From SYOC01 sp964441775 (GTDB taxonomy: Bacteria; Desulfobacterota; Binatia; Bin18), in contig CAYTVL010000027.1 of assembly GCA_964441775.1 (NCBI GenBank), positions 1 through 64,000 of the forward strand: a stretch of DNA of 64,000 nucleotides, given 5' to 3'. Shown piece by piece: positions 35,655-44,999 of this stretch (positions are counted from its first letter, which is position 1; the number at the start of each line of letters is the position of its first letter). The notes beneath the pieces were generated by a model, which saw only the letters and a program-made list of their open reading frames with translations, ran no database searches and had not been told where the DNA came from. The position numbers were made by a program, and so were the translations under genes.

Positions 35655-38483
35655 ATGGCAGGTCATCATTTTATTAGCTACTCGCCAGTTGATGGTTTGA
35701 AATTTGCGCTCGACTTATGCGATGAGCTTACTAAGGGGCCACCTTCGCACTTAGTCTGGTTAGATAAACGGGAACTACAGCCAGGGGACGACTGGGACGA
35801 GCAGATCGACCAAGCTATTCGCGACTGCGAGAGTCTGCTCTTTGTCATGACGCAGGACAGTGTCGAGCCTCAATCTGTGTGTAAACAAGAGTGGACACGG
35901 GCGCTCAAATTTAAAAAGCCAATCATTCCGCTCCTACTATATAAAAGAGCAGACATGCCCTTTGGTCTGGGCAGACGGCAGTACATCGATTTCACTGGTG
36001 AGTTTAAGCCCGCGCTCGCTCAACTGCGTGCGCGCTTGCACCAATTGGCGTCACCAGTGGGTGTGTTACAGGCCTTGCAAGATCGTCTCGCCGACGCTCA
36101 ACGAGACTTACGTCGAGCAAACGACGCTGAAGAACGTGGACGTATCGAGAGTGAAATCGCCTTGTTACAACAGCAGATCAAAGGCCAACAGGGACCCGTA
36201 ACAGACCCGGTCGGGACTGCCCGCCGCGTTGAGGAGCGCGTCGCTCACGATCTAGAACGCGAGCGCCAGCCGGAGAAACCACTAAGCGGGGCCACGCGTA
36301 CGAAATTTATTAACCCGCCGCCGGGTGTGGCGCCAGGGTATTTCCAGAATCGGTTTATTGAAACGAAATTGATCGGCGACTTTGTAAAGGATGAGGCAAA
36401 ACGACTCTTGACCGTCGTCGGACGCGCGGGCATCGGCAAAACCGCCCTGGTGTGCCGCGTGCTGAAAGCGTTGGAGAGTGGTCGCTTGCCTGACGATGGC
36501 GGTCCATTGTTCGTAGACGGCATCGTTTATTTGAGCGCGACTGGCTCACGCCGGGTCACATTTCCAGATTTGTACGCAGACCTGACAGAGTTGACCCCAG
36601 AGAACGCCGGCAAAGAATTGGAAGCGCTGTACAAAGACGTGCGGGCCACGACCGAAGCCAAAATGCGCGCCTTGCTGGCCGCGTTTCCCCGCGGTCGCGT
36701 GGTGGTACTGCTGGATAATTTTGAGGATGTCATTGATTCTGCCACCGAAAATATTCGTGACAGCGAAGTGAACGAAGCCCTCTTTGCGTTATTGCAGTTG
36801 CCGCATCACGCGGTCAAAGTTATCCTCACCACGCGTATTGCTTCTCGCAGCCTCATGTTGGCGCAGCCCGCGCTCGCAGCCCGACTCAATCTTGAAGAAG
36901 GCCTGGAGTCTCCCCATGCTGAGAACATTTTGCGTGAATTAGACATCGACGGCACGGTCGGTTTGAAAACCGCGCCGTTAGAGTTGCTCGCCGAAGCCCG
37001 CCAGCGCACGCGCGGCTATCCCCGCGCACTGGAGGCCTTGTTTGCGATTCTGTCGGCGGATCGCTACACGACCCTGCCAGAAGTCTTGAACGACGCAAAA
37101 AAATTCTTGCCCGAGCATGTGGTGGAGAAATTGGTAGGTGAAGCATTCAGCCGTCTTGATCCAGCCGCCGAGAAAGTCATGCAAGCGCTGGCGGTGTATG
37201 GACGCCCCGTGCCCTCCACTGCTATCGATTATTTGCTGCAACCTTACCTACCCGGCGTGGACAGTGGACTGATCCTCAATCGGCTGGGCAACATGCACTT
37301 CGCTCGACGTGAGGAGAGACGTTACTATCTCCATCCGGTTGATCGTGCGTATGCCCTTGAGCGGATACCCGAAGGAGATGAATTTGATCGTTATGAGACA
37401 GAAGAGCCGTCGTTTACTCGGTATGCGTTGAGAGAGCGGGCAGCAGATTATTTTCAAGAGGTGCGCAAACCACGCGCCGAATGGAAGACGATCAACGACC
37501 TAGCCCCGCAGCTTGACGAATTCGACCTGCGCTGCGAGGCGCAGGATTACGACACAGCAGCTGGGGTGCTGTTGGATATTGATTTTGATTACCTGTTGCT
37601 CTGGGGTCACTCCCGGGAGGTTGTCAAACTCCACGAGCGTTTACAGGGTAGGCTTGACGATCCAAATCTTAAACAAGATAGCCTTGGAAGTCTGGGCAAC
37701 GCTTATTATCGAATTGGCCGAACTCGTAACGCTCTTGATTGTTGCGAGCAAGCTTTAGCTATCGCGCGGGAAACGGGTGATCGCAATAACGAAGGCTCAT
37801 GGCTGGGCAACCTGGGCAATTGCTACGCCGATTTGGGGCAGACGCAGCAGGCCATTGAGCACTACCAGCAAGCTTTAGCCATCGCGCGGGAGACGGGTGA
37901 TCGCAATGCCGAAGGCTCGTGTCTGGGCAACCTAGCAGAAGTACTGAGCGACAAAGGTCACTATGCGGAGGCTATTCAAAGGGCTATGGAAAGTGTGCAG
38001 ATTGGCGATGGGATTAGCAGTCCAAACCTTTCCAGTTACGGCAACGGGTATCTTGCTCTGGCTTATCTCTATTCTGGCAATCTTTCTGCTGCTCATACCG
38101 CCGCGAATGCCGCACGCCAGCACGATGAACCACTGAACAACCACTATGTTTCCTCATTGTCGGGAATCATTGCGCTGCAACAAGGAGATCGTGCACTCGC
38201 ACGGCAAGCTTTCTCGGTGGCTCTTGGCCAAGCCGACACGTTGTTGTCCGGCTCAGCGCAGCACTACGCCGCGCTCGACAGTAAGGGCTTGGCCTTGTGC
38301 GGGCTGGCGCTGACTGAAACGCCAAATCGTGTGAGCGAAGCAATGGCAACATTTCGCGCGGCGCGCGCCATTATCAAGGCGTCAGGCGTCATGCGGCGGG
38401 TGCTGCGTTTATTCGATGCGCTCTCAGTGGCGGATATCGACGGCATTCTGACCTCCGTGCGCGGCGCGGCGGCGGGAGAATGA
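35655..38483 (+). CDS. TIR-STAND NTPase-TPR protein
   Basis: Three-part protein of 942 residues. Residues 1-120 are a TIR-like domain (HHFISYSPVDG, LQPGDDWDEQID, and KQEWTRAL with the candidate catalytic Glu). Residues 125-180 are helical. The STAND/NB-ARC NTPase has Walker A GRAGIGKTAL at about 256 and Walker B VVVLLDNFED at about 348, followed by the winged-helix region. The C-terminus has TPRs (two near-identical units with EQALAIARETGDRN and QQALAIARETGDRN, about 675-790). This architecture is that of NLR-like immune sensors, in which ligand binding by the TPRs releases NTPase-driven oligomerisation and TIR activity. It is first in a four-gene operon; the stop overlaps the next ATG (ATGA). 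Confidence 0.85.
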   Translation: MAGHHFISYSPVDGLKFALDLCDELTKGPPSHLVWLDKRELQPGDDWDEQIDQAIRDCESLLFVMTQDSVEPQSVCKQEWTRALKFKKPIIPLLLYKRADMPFGLGRRQYIDFTGEFKPALAQLRARLHQLASPVGVLQALQDRLADAQRDLRRANDAEERGRIESEIALLQQQIKGQQGPVTDPVGTARRVEERVAHDLERERQPEKPLSGATRTKFINPPPGVAPGYFQNRFIETKLIGDFVKDEAKRLLTVVGRAGIGKTALVCRVLKALESGRLPDDGGPLFVDGIVYLSATGSRRVTFPDLYADLTELTPENAGKELEALYKDVRATTEAKMRALLAAFPRGRVVVLLDNFEDVIDSATENIRDSEVNEALFALLQLPHHAVKVILTTRIASRSLMLAQPALAARLNLEEGLESPHAENILRELDIDGTVGLKTAPLELLAEARQRTRGYPRALEALFAILSADRYTTLPEVLNDAKKFLPEHVVEKLVGEAFSRLDPAAEKVMQALAVYGRPVPSTAIDYLLQPYLPGVDSGLILNRLGNMHFARREERRYYLHPVDRAYALERIPEGDEFDRYETEEPSFTRYALRERAADYFQEVRKPRAEWKTINDLAPQLDEFDLRCEAQDYDTAAGVLLDIDFDYLLLWGHSREVVKLHERLQGRLDDPNLKQDSLGSLGNAYYRIGRTRNALDCCEQALAIARETGDRNNEGSWLGNLGNCYADLGQTQQAIEHYQQALAIARETGDRNAEGSCLGNLAEVLSDKGHYAEAIQRAMESVQIGDGISSPNLSSYGNGYLALAYLYSGNLSAAHTAANAARQHDEPLNNHYVSSLSGIIALQQGDRALARQAFSVALGQADTLLSGSAQHYAALDSKGLALCGLALTETPNRVSEAMATFRAARAIIKASGVMRRVLRLFDALSVADIDGILTSVRGAAAGE

Positions 38484-38650
38484 ATTCACCGGGTCACGAA
38501 GGACTCCATATGACTGGAACCTGTCTCTTTCCACATCGTAAACAAGGCGAAGAAACCGCGTACCAACAAGGGGTGTTAGTCGTGAGTTTGGTGGGAAACG
38601 AAGTGACCGTGACTCGATTGGATGTCCTGTTCCGAGGAGGTGAAGCATGA
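38480..38650 (+). CDS. Small coupled ORF, 56 residues, between TIR-STAND and TPR-S genes
   Basis: The ORF starts ATG 38480, overlapping the TIR-STAND stop (ATGA), and its TGA overlaps the next ATG (ATGA) at 38647. A second in-frame ATG at 38510 has AAGGA upstream and would give 46 residues. The protein (MNSPGHEGLH..., then CLFPHRKQGEETAYQQGVL and VTVTRLDVLFRGGEA) has no recognisable domain and no membrane helix. Overlap on both sides is strong evidence that it is translated. Function unknown; a small subunit, inhibitor or linker of the neighbouring proteins is possible. Confidence 0.6.
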   Translation: MNSPGHEGLHMTGTCLFPHRKQGEETAYQQGVLVVSLVGNEVTVTRLDVLFRGGEA

Positions 38651-39975
38651 CTCGTCCATTATGCTTCGTGCTCATGCCCTTTGGAAAAAAACCCGATGCT
38701 GCTGGGTCGATGATCGACTTCGACGCAGTGTACAAAGACCTCATCGCTCCAGCGATAGATGAGGCCGAGCTGGACCCGGTGCGCGCCGATGAAGAAATGA
38801 CCGGCGGCATTATCCATAAGCCGATGTTCGAGCGTTTGATCCTCTGTGAATTCGCGGTGGCGGACCTGACCACCGCGAACGCCAATGTCTTCTACGAACT
38901 CGGGGTGCGCCACGCCGTACGGCCGGCAAGCACGGTGCTCTTGTTTGCGGAAGGCGGACGTTTACCCTTCGATGTCGCGCCGCTGCGCGCGATGCCGTAT
39001 CGGCTAACAGCCAACGGAGCGCCAACCGATATCGCAACGACGAGGGCCACGCTGGTGGAACGATTACGTGCGGCGCGCGATCCCGCGCCGGATAGCCCGG
39101 TGTTTCAATTAGTTGAAGGGTTTCCTGAGGTGGACCATACCAAAACCGATGTCTTTCGTGACCGAGTCCGCTACGCTGCGGAAATGAAAGAACGGCTGGC
39201 TGCTGCGCGCACCCAAGGCATCGAACCGTTGCGCGCCCTAGAGCAGGAGTTGGGACCGCTCGCGAATCTTGAATCCGGCGTCATCATTGATTTGTTCCTT
39301 TCGTATCGAGCAGTCAAAGGGTGGCGAGAGATGGTTGATTTAGTGAAGAAGATGCCGCGTCCCCTAGCAGACACGGTCATGGTGCAAGAGCAACTGGCCC
39401 TGGCGCTCAACCGTCTCGGGAAAGGAGAAGAGGCCGAGCGCGTGCTTACGACGCTGCTCGACCGGCGCGGCCCCAGCAGCGAGACGTACGGCATTCTCGG
39501 TCGCGTCTACAAAGATCGTTGGGAAACTGCATTAAAGAGTGAACAGAAAGATCTGGCAGATGGTTTGTTAGACCGTGCGATTGACGCATACCGCAGAGGA
39601 TTCGAGGCAGACTGGCGAGACGCCTATCCGGGCGTGAATGCAGTGACCTTGATGGAACTGAAGGAACCGCCAGATCCACAACGCAAGCAACTCATTCCAG
39701 TCGTCACGTATGCAGTTGAGCGGCGCATCGCGACGGGAAAACCGGACTATTGGGATCACGCGACCCTGCTGGAGCTCGCAATCCTCGGGAAAAAGGAGAA
39801 GAATGCAAAAGCGGCGCTCAAAGCGGCGCTCCCTGGAGTGCGTGAATCCTGGGAGCCGGAAACAACCGCGCGCAATCTCCGTCTCATTCGCGAAGCACGA
39901 GCACGACGCAACGAAACGCTTTCCTGGGCGCAGCCCATTGAGGAAGCGCTTGCTGAACGAGCCACAAAACACTGA
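38647..39975 (+). CDS. Deoxyribosyltransferase-like domain plus TPR-S (MAP3K TRAFs-binding, DUF4071) protein
   Basis: Protein of 442 residues. Residues 1-130 (CFVLMPFGKK, YKDLIAPAIDEAEL, LCEFAVADLTTANANVFYELGVRHA) match the nucleoside-2-deoxyribosyltransferase-like, TIR-related fold that accompanies conflict-system proteins. From about 150 comes the TPR-S/DUF4071 region with its signature ETYGILGRVYKDRW and YRRGFEADWRDAYPGVNAVTL. The second domain is homologous to the TRAFs-binding domain of animal ASK-type MAP3Ks. It is coupled by ATGA to the small ORF upstream and followed 45 bases later by the patatin gene. A nucleotide-hydrolysing effector or signal-producing role is likely but unproven. 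Confidence 0.8.
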   Translation: MTRPLCFVLMPFGKKPDAAGSMIDFDAVYKDLIAPAIDEAELDPVRADEEMTGGIIHKPMFERLILCEFAVADLTTANANVFYELGVRHAVRPASTVLLFAEGGRLPFDVAPLRAMPYRLTANGAPTDIATTRATLVERLRAARDPAPDSPVFQLVEGFPEVDHTKTDVFRDRVRYAAEMKERLAAARTQGIEPLRALEQELGPLANLESGVIIDLFLSYRAVKGWREMVDLVKKMPRPLADTVMVQEQLALALNRLGKGEEAERVLTTLLDRRGPSSETYGILGRVYKDRWETALKSEQKDLADGLLDRAIDAYRRGFEADWRDAYPGVNAVTLMELKEPPDPQRKQLIPVVTYAVERRIATGKPDYWDHATLLELAILGKKEKNAKAALKAALPGVRESWEPETTARNLRLIREARARRNETLSWAQPIEEALAERATKH

Positions 39976-40020
39976 ACTGAGCAAGCCCTTTTGCTGCGAA
40001 ATACCACAAGGAGGAGGTTG

Positions 40021-42648
40021 ATGAGCAGTACAAGAGAAAGTGATGCGGTAAAACAAGCGAAGGACATTTTACGTGGGCAAAGCGTTGAGCTCGCGCAAAT
40101 CGCACCCCTGGTCAAGCAACTGAAAGTGGAAAAAGTTTTCGACTGCGCTCGCAAGATCCTGCAGAACGCCTGTCTGCGGCCAGAATTGGGTCAACAACCG
40201 CTCCTGCGAACGTGGTGCTTTCAACAGCTTGCCCTGTGCACCTATAAAGATTCGGACTTGCCGGCAGAGAGTAAGTTTGATCGCGCCCTCGAAATTCTCG
40301 GACAATTGGGGAACCTGCGCGACATAAAGGAACAAGAGACACTCGGGCTCATTGGCGCCATTCACAAAGGCAAATGGGAAAACTTTGGTCAGAAGCAATA
40401 TCTTGAGCAAGCGTTAGCGTTCTATCGGCGCGGTTATAATGAAGGCATAGCTCAAGACTTCGGATACACGGCCATCAACGCCGCCTTCGTGCTCGACCTG
40501 TTAGCGAATATTGATCGGCAAGAGAGCAAGGAAACCGGACTCGTCCCCGCTCTGGTGGCGAATCGTCGGCAAGAGGCGCAACGTATTCGTCAAGAAATTG
40601 TCGATACGCTTTCTCCTTTACTTACGCAACCAGGCCGGGAGAACCTCGCGAGTGATTGGTGGTTTCTTGTCACCCTGGCCGAGGCGCATTTTGGTCTCGG
40701 TCGTGAGGACACAGCTCACTATGAGCAAGCCCGCGCCTGGTTGCAAAAAGCTGCCGCGCTTCCCACGATTTCCGACTGGGAGCGTGAATCCACGGCTCGA
40801 CAGCTCGCCACGCTCGCGCGCATACAAGCGTCGGACACGGACTCCGACACGACCATGCAACTTGCGCAAACGCCTGCATGGGACGCCTTGGTCTCCTTCC
40901 TTGGTGCAGACTATGCCAATGGCATCCAGGGGATCTTTCTGGGTAAAGTGGGGTTGGCGTTGTCTGGCGGCGGATTTCGTGCTTCGCTCTTCCACATCGG
41001 CGTACTCGCACGGCTTGCTGAATTGGACATCTTGCGCCATGTCGAAGCGCTGTCCTGCGTATCCGGCGGCTCCATCGTCGGGGCCCATTATTACTTGGAG
41101 CTGCACAATCTCCTCCAGAAAAAGAACGACGCGGAGATCACTAGAGAAGACTATATCGCCATCGTGCGTAACCTCGAGAGAGACTTCTTGGCCGGAGTGC
41201 AGTGCAATCTACGCGTGCGCCTGTTGGCGGATTTTTCGACGAATATGAAAATGATCCTTGCTCCTAACCTGTATTCCCGAACGCAACGCATTGGTGAACT
41301 GTATGAAGAAAAAATCTTCTCCCGGGTCGCCGATGGCAAGGGCGATAAACCTCGTTACATGAGCGACTTGTTAATTCAACCGAAAGGAGAGTCCGCTTCT
41401 TTCTCCCCCAAAAATGATAACTGGCGACGGACCGCGAAGGCGCCCGCGCTGATTCTCAACGCTACCGCCTTGAACACCGGACATATTTGGCAGTTCACCG
41501 CGACCTGGATGGGTGAGCCCCCTGCCGGCGTCGATGCCGAGATCGACAGTAATTATCGCCTCCGACGCATGTATTACGATGAAGCCCCCCAGGAATACCG
41601 ACAGGTGCGACTCGGGCAGGCCGTCGCTGCTTCGGCCTGCGTGCCTGGCCTTTTTGATCCCATTGTCTTCCCCGCATTATATCCGGACCGCATTGTGCGA
41701 CTGATCGACGGCGGCGTGCACGATAATCAAGGAACCGCCAGTCTGCTGGAGCAAGGATGCTCCGTCGTGCTTGTGAGCGACGCAAGTGGACAGATGGCGG
41801 CGCAGAACCAACCTAGTAACAGCCTGTTTGGCCCACCGTTGCGCTCAAACTCCATACTCCAAGCGCGCGTACGTGAGGCCCAGTATCATGAACTCGACGC
41901 TCGGCGGCGCTCCTCGCTCCTGCGTGGTGTGATGTTTATTCACCTCAAAAAGGATCTTGATAGCGAACCTGTTAACTGGGTTGACTGCGAAGATCCGCAA
42001 GACGCTTACGATGATCCTTCGTCATTGAAATCTCCCGGTGTCCTTACGCCCTATGGGATTCGGAAAGATATTCAAACATGCTTGGCTGCCGTTCGCACGG
42101 ATCTGGATTCATTCTCTGATAAAGAAGCCTACCCGCTGATGACCAGCGGCTACTACATGACTGCGTATGAAATTGACCAAAGCCTTCCGCATCTTTTTCA
42201 GACAGCCGACCACCGTGTCGACTGGAATTTTCTGGCCGTTGAAAGCATGCTGAAAGACAGAGATGAAGCACTGCACTTGAAGAAGTACCTGGACGTCTCC
42301 CCGGAACTCTTCTTGAAAGTCTGGCGGCTCCTTCCACAGTGGCAGCAACGGACAATCCTGGCGTTCTTGATCATTCCTATCGGTCTGGCCTTCGCTTGGG
42401 CGTGTATATCCTGGCCGTCCTTCGCTTTGTTGACTTTAGGCATGATTGGCACGGCGGCAGCGACGACCCTTGCTGGCTTTTTTGTCAGCAAGACGGTGAT
42501 TCGCGCGGTGCGTTTTCGTGAGACGTTGACACGCGTGGCCTTCGGGATAGGGGTAGGATTTCTCGCGGGCCTCGTCGCGAACATTCACCTGTGCTTTTTT
42601 GACAAGAAGTATTTAGAGGCAGGAAAGGTTGAGGTTAAAAAAGTGTAG
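40021..42648 (+). CDS. TPR-S-patatin phospholipase with C-terminal membrane helices
   Basis: Protein of 875 residues. The start ATG 40021 follows AAGGAGGAGG; an in-frame upstream codon at 39991 has no site. Residues 1-270 are TPR-like, with the TPR-S signature QETLGLIGAIHKGKW and FYRRGYNEGIAQDFGYTAINA. The patatin domain has the oxyanion loop SGGGFRASLFHIG (about 312), nucleophile loop CVSGGSIVGAHYY (Ser about 350) and catalytic Asp in IDGGVHDN (about 560). About three hydrophobic segments (776-865) anchor the C-terminus in the membrane. This suggests a lipase that attacks the cell's own membrane once triggered, as CBASS-type patatins do. It is the last gene of the operon. Confidence 0.82.
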   Translation: MSSTRESDAVKQAKDILRGQSVELAQIAPLVKQLKVEKVFDCARKILQNACLRPELGQQPLLRTWCFQQLALCTYKDSDLPAESKFDRALEILGQLGNLRDIKEQETLGLIGAIHKGKWENFGQKQYLEQALAFYRRGYNEGIAQDFGYTAINAAFVLDLLANIDRQESKETGLVPALVANRRQEAQRIRQEIVDTLSPLLTQPGRENLASDWWFLVTLAEAHFGLGREDTAHYEQARAWLQKAAALPTISDWERESTARQLATLARIQASDTDSDTTMQLAQTPAWDALVSFLGADYANGIQGIFLGKVGLALSGGGFRASLFHIGVLARLAELDILRHVEALSCVSGGSIVGAHYYLELHNLLQKKNDAEITREDYIAIVRNLERDFLAGVQCNLRVRLLADFSTNMKMILAPNLYSRTQRIGELYEEKIFSRVADGKGDKPRYMSDLLIQPKGESASFSPKNDNWRRTAKAPALILNATALNTGHIWQFTATWMGEPPAGVDAEIDSNYRLRRMYYDEAPQEYRQVRLGQAVAASACVPGLFDPIVFPALYPDRIVRLIDGGVHDNQGTASLLEQGCSVVLVSDASGQMAAQNQPSNSLFGPPLRSNSILQARVREAQYHELDARRRSSLLRGVMFIHLKKDLDSEPVNWVDCEDPQDAYDDPSSLKSPGVLTPYGIRKDIQTCLAAVRTDLDSFSDKEAYPLMTSGYYMTAYEIDQSLPHLFQTADHRVDWNFLAVESMLKDRDEALHLKKYLDVSPELFLKVWRLLPQWQQRTILAFLIIPIGLAFAWACISWPSFALLTLGMIGTAAATTLAGFFVSKTVIRAVRFRETLTRVAFGIGVGFLAGLVANIHLCFFDKKYLEAGKVEVKKV

Positions 42649-42660
42649 GAGATTCTTTTG

Positions 42661-43443
42661 CTACGCGCCCGGTTTCTTCGCGGTAAAAAACAACCGCCGA
42701 AACGGGAGAATGGTCCCATGAGAATGAGGCGGGTACGCTGGACGTAACCGCTCTCGATAAAGGGTGAGAAACTCTTCGTGTCTCTCAGGAGCCAACCGTG
42801 TAAACACCGGGCGCAACGCCGTGCCTTTCATCCATTCGAGCACGGCGTCTGGTCCTTGCAACAGGTGGTAGTAGATCGTCTCCCAGACGTCAACATCGAC
42901 AAAGCCAAGCTGGTGCAGCATCTCCACGTACCAGCTTGCCGTTTGTACAAAATAGCGTTCGCGCCACTGTCCGATGGCCGAGGCCCAGGGCTCTTGCCGC
43001 ACCACTTCGGCCAGAAGTCGATGCGCGGGCTCGTCGAAATTGTTTGGCATCTGCACGGCCAACACGCCCGTGGGAGCCAGAAGACTCAAGAGATGGCGCA
43101 GCACCTGCTCGTGCTCAGGAACCCATTGAATGGCGGCGTTGGAGACGATGCGATCTAACAGGTGCTCTGGTCGCCATACTGCCAAGTCTCCTTCAACAAA
43201 ATGAAGCTGAGGATGGGTGGGTAACTTCGCTGCGGAGGCTAACATATCAGGAGAACTATCCACGCCCCACACGGTCGCGTGAGGCCAGCGTGTGACCAGA
43301 GTCGCGGTCAAATTGCCTGGACCACAACCCAAGTCGGCCACAGCCCGAATGTCGCCGTCAGGCACTCGGGCCAGCAAGTCAAAAAAGGGTTGCGAGCGCT
43401 CGCGACTAAACCGTTGGTATTGTTGCGGGTCCCAAGAAGGCAT
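42661..43443 (-). CDS. Trans-aconitate 2-methyltransferase-like SAM methyltransferase
   Basis: Class I methyltransferase of 260 residues, starting MPSWDPQQYQRF at 43443; an open extension to 43590 has no family match. The SAM loop is VADLGCGPGNLTATL and the acidic end of strand 2 is VWGVDSSPDM. WDPxxYxRFxxERxxPFxDLL and SNAAIQWVPEH are characteristic of Tam-type enzymes that methylate trans-aconitate. The gene is convergent with the patatin gene, 12 bases away. The substrate assignment is by family only. Confidence 0.82.
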   Translation of the reverse strand: MPSWDPQQYQRFSRERSQPFFDLLARVPDGDIRAVADLGCGPGNLTATLVTRWPHATVWGVDSSPDMLASAAKLPTHPQLHFVEGDLAVWRPEHLLDRIVSNAAIQWVPEHEQVLRHLLSLLAPTGVLAVQMPNNFDEPAHRLLAEVVRQEPWASAIGQWRERYFVQTASWYVEMLHQLGFVDVDVWETIYYHLLQGPDAVLEWMKGTALRPVFTRLAPERHEEFLTLYRERLRPAYPPHSHGTILPFRRLFFTAKKPGA

Positions 43444-43485
43444 ATGAGCACAGAGAATAGCATGGAGGTGTAGGAGGAGAAACCC

Positions 43486-44682
43486 ATGACTGAAAGTGAT
43501 GCTCAGCAGCTCGCTCGATTCCTTGGCGTCGTTCACACCCTTGAACCGTTGATTCGTACGCACGCGGAAGAGGCCGAGCGCAACCGTCATCTCTCGCCGC
43601 CGGTGGTGGCGGCGCTAAGAGAGGCGGGGCTGTTTCGGATGTATGTCCCGAAAACCCTCGGCGGCTTCGAGGTTTCTCCGCCTGTGCTCTATCGCGTCGT
43701 CGAGGAAATTGCCCGCATCGACGGCTCCACGGGATGGTGCGCGTTCATCGGCGCCGTCATAGGCGTCTTTGGCGCGTTTCTGCCGGACGCCGTCGCAGAG
43801 CAACTTTTTGGTTCGGACCCCAACGCCATTTTTGCTGGCGCGCTCTTCCCTCCAGGCACGGCGACCGTGTGTGACGGCGGCTACAGGGTAAGTGGTCGTT
43901 GGTCCTACGCGAGCGGGTGTCACGATTGCACGTGGTTGGTGGGAGGCTGCTTCGTGGTGGACAACGGCCAGAAGCGACTCGTCGGGGGGGCCCCGGAAAT
44001 GCGCATTGTCTACGCGCCGCGCAGCAAGGGCGCGATCGTTGAGGACAGTTGGCAGGTCAGCGGGCTAACAGGAACCGGCAGCAACGATTTTACTTTTGCA
44101 GACGTGTTTGTACCGGAGGAATACACACACCGCCTGGGGCCAGGCATGCCCCGAGGCAAACATTTTCAGAGTCCGTTGTATACGACATACCCTCTCATCA
44201 GCGCCTTTGCCTTCCCAATGGCTGCTGCGGCGTTGGGCATTGCGCAAGCGGCAATTGACGAGGTGATGACGCTTGCCCAGACCAAGAAACCGGCCGCCCA
44301 ACAGGACCTATTGCGAGATCGGGCAGTCTTTCATTTCCAACTGGCCGACGCCGTGGCGCTGATGGAGTCGGCGCGCGCTTGGCTCTACTCTTCAGTGGAA
44401 CAAACATGGGATGTCGCGGTGTCAGGAAAAATTGCCTCTCGTGAAGAACGCGGGCGGTTAGTGCTAGCGGCAGCGAATGCAACGCGAAGCGCGGCCAAGG
44501 CGACAGATCTTGCCTACACCGCCGCTGGTGGGACAGCCAATTACTTGAAGAGCCCGTTGCAGCGTTGTCTCCGTGACATTCACGCCCTCACCCAACATGT
44601 GGCGACCTCTCCACAACAATGGGAGAGAGGCGGGCGACTGCTACTGGGGCTCGATCCTCAGCTGCCGCTGATGCTGTTGTGA
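43486..44682 (+). CDS. Acyl-CoA dehydrogenase-like flavoprotein (HpaB/HsaA-like)
   Basis: Protein of 398 residues with acyl-CoA dehydrogenase fold: N-terminal helices, then FRMYVPKTLGGFEVSP, GSTGWCAFIGAVIG and a C-terminal helical domain. The catalytic base Glu of acyl-CoA dehydrogenases is not evident, and the pattern is closer to two-component flavin monooxygenases of the HsaA/HpaB/DszC type. GGAGGAG precedes the ATG. It may hydroxylate an aromatic or sulfur compound using reduced flavin from another protein. Substrate unknown. Confidence 0.82.
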   Translation: MTESDAQQLARFLGVVHTLEPLIRTHAEEAERNRHLSPPVVAALREAGLFRMYVPKTLGGFEVSPPVLYRVVEEIARIDGSTGWCAFIGAVIGVFGAFLPDAVAEQLFGSDPNAIFAGALFPPGTATVCDGGYRVSGRWSYASGCHDCTWLVGGCFVVDNGQKRLVGGAPEMRIVYAPRSKGAIVEDSWQVSGLTGTGSNDFTFADVFVPEEYTHRLGPGMPRGKHFQSPLYTTYPLISAFAFPMAAAALGIAQAAIDEVMTLAQTKKPAAQQDLLRDRAVFHFQLADAVALMESARAWLYSSVEQTWDVAVSGKIASREERGRLVLAAANATRSAAKATDLAYTAAGGTANYLKSPLQRCLRDIHALTQHVATSPQQWERGGRLLLGLDPQLPLMLL

Positions 44683-44689
44683 AAGAAGA

Positions 44690-44747
44690 GGGCGAAACAT
44701 TTAATTTTCAAAAAATTTCAGAGAAATGTCCCGCAAATGCTTCGCCC
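44690..44747. terminator. Inverted repeat between convergent genes
   Basis: GGGCGAAACATTT (44690-44702) pairs with AAATGCTTCGCCC (44735-44747) with one mismatch, in the gap between convergent genes. There is no clear T-run on either side, so a bidirectional terminator is possible but not sure. Confidence 0.4.
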
Positions 44748-44999
44748 CTACTCTCCGAGGTCTTGTAAGATCATGACGATATTCATCTTCAGCGGTTCGA
44801 GATCATTCTCCACGACAGACCACACGACATCAGCGTCGATTCCGAAATAATCATGCACCAGAATGATTTGTAGGTGATGAACAATCCAGGTTTGGATTAA
44901 TTCGTCTTGCTCAAAAGCTTCCTGTCCCCGTGCTGCATACTTTTCGATACGTTCAATAGCTTCTTGAATATCGAGTAATCGCTCACGGTCTTCCATCAT
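44748..44999 (-). pseudogene. HepT-like HEPN ribonuclease with internal deletion
   Basis: HepT/DUF86 family protein of only 83 residues, versus about 110-115 in the family. The start (LLDIQEAIERIEKYA...) and end (ILVHDYFGIDADVVWSVVENDL) match, but WIVHHLQI runs straight into ILVHDYFG. The intervening segment of about 28 residues, carrying the helix with the catalytic Arg of the RX4-6H motif, is missing; the position now reads QIILVH. The frame is kept. The HEPN RNase activity is therefore probably lost. The upstream MNT gene overlaps by four bases and is intact. Confidence 0.65.
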
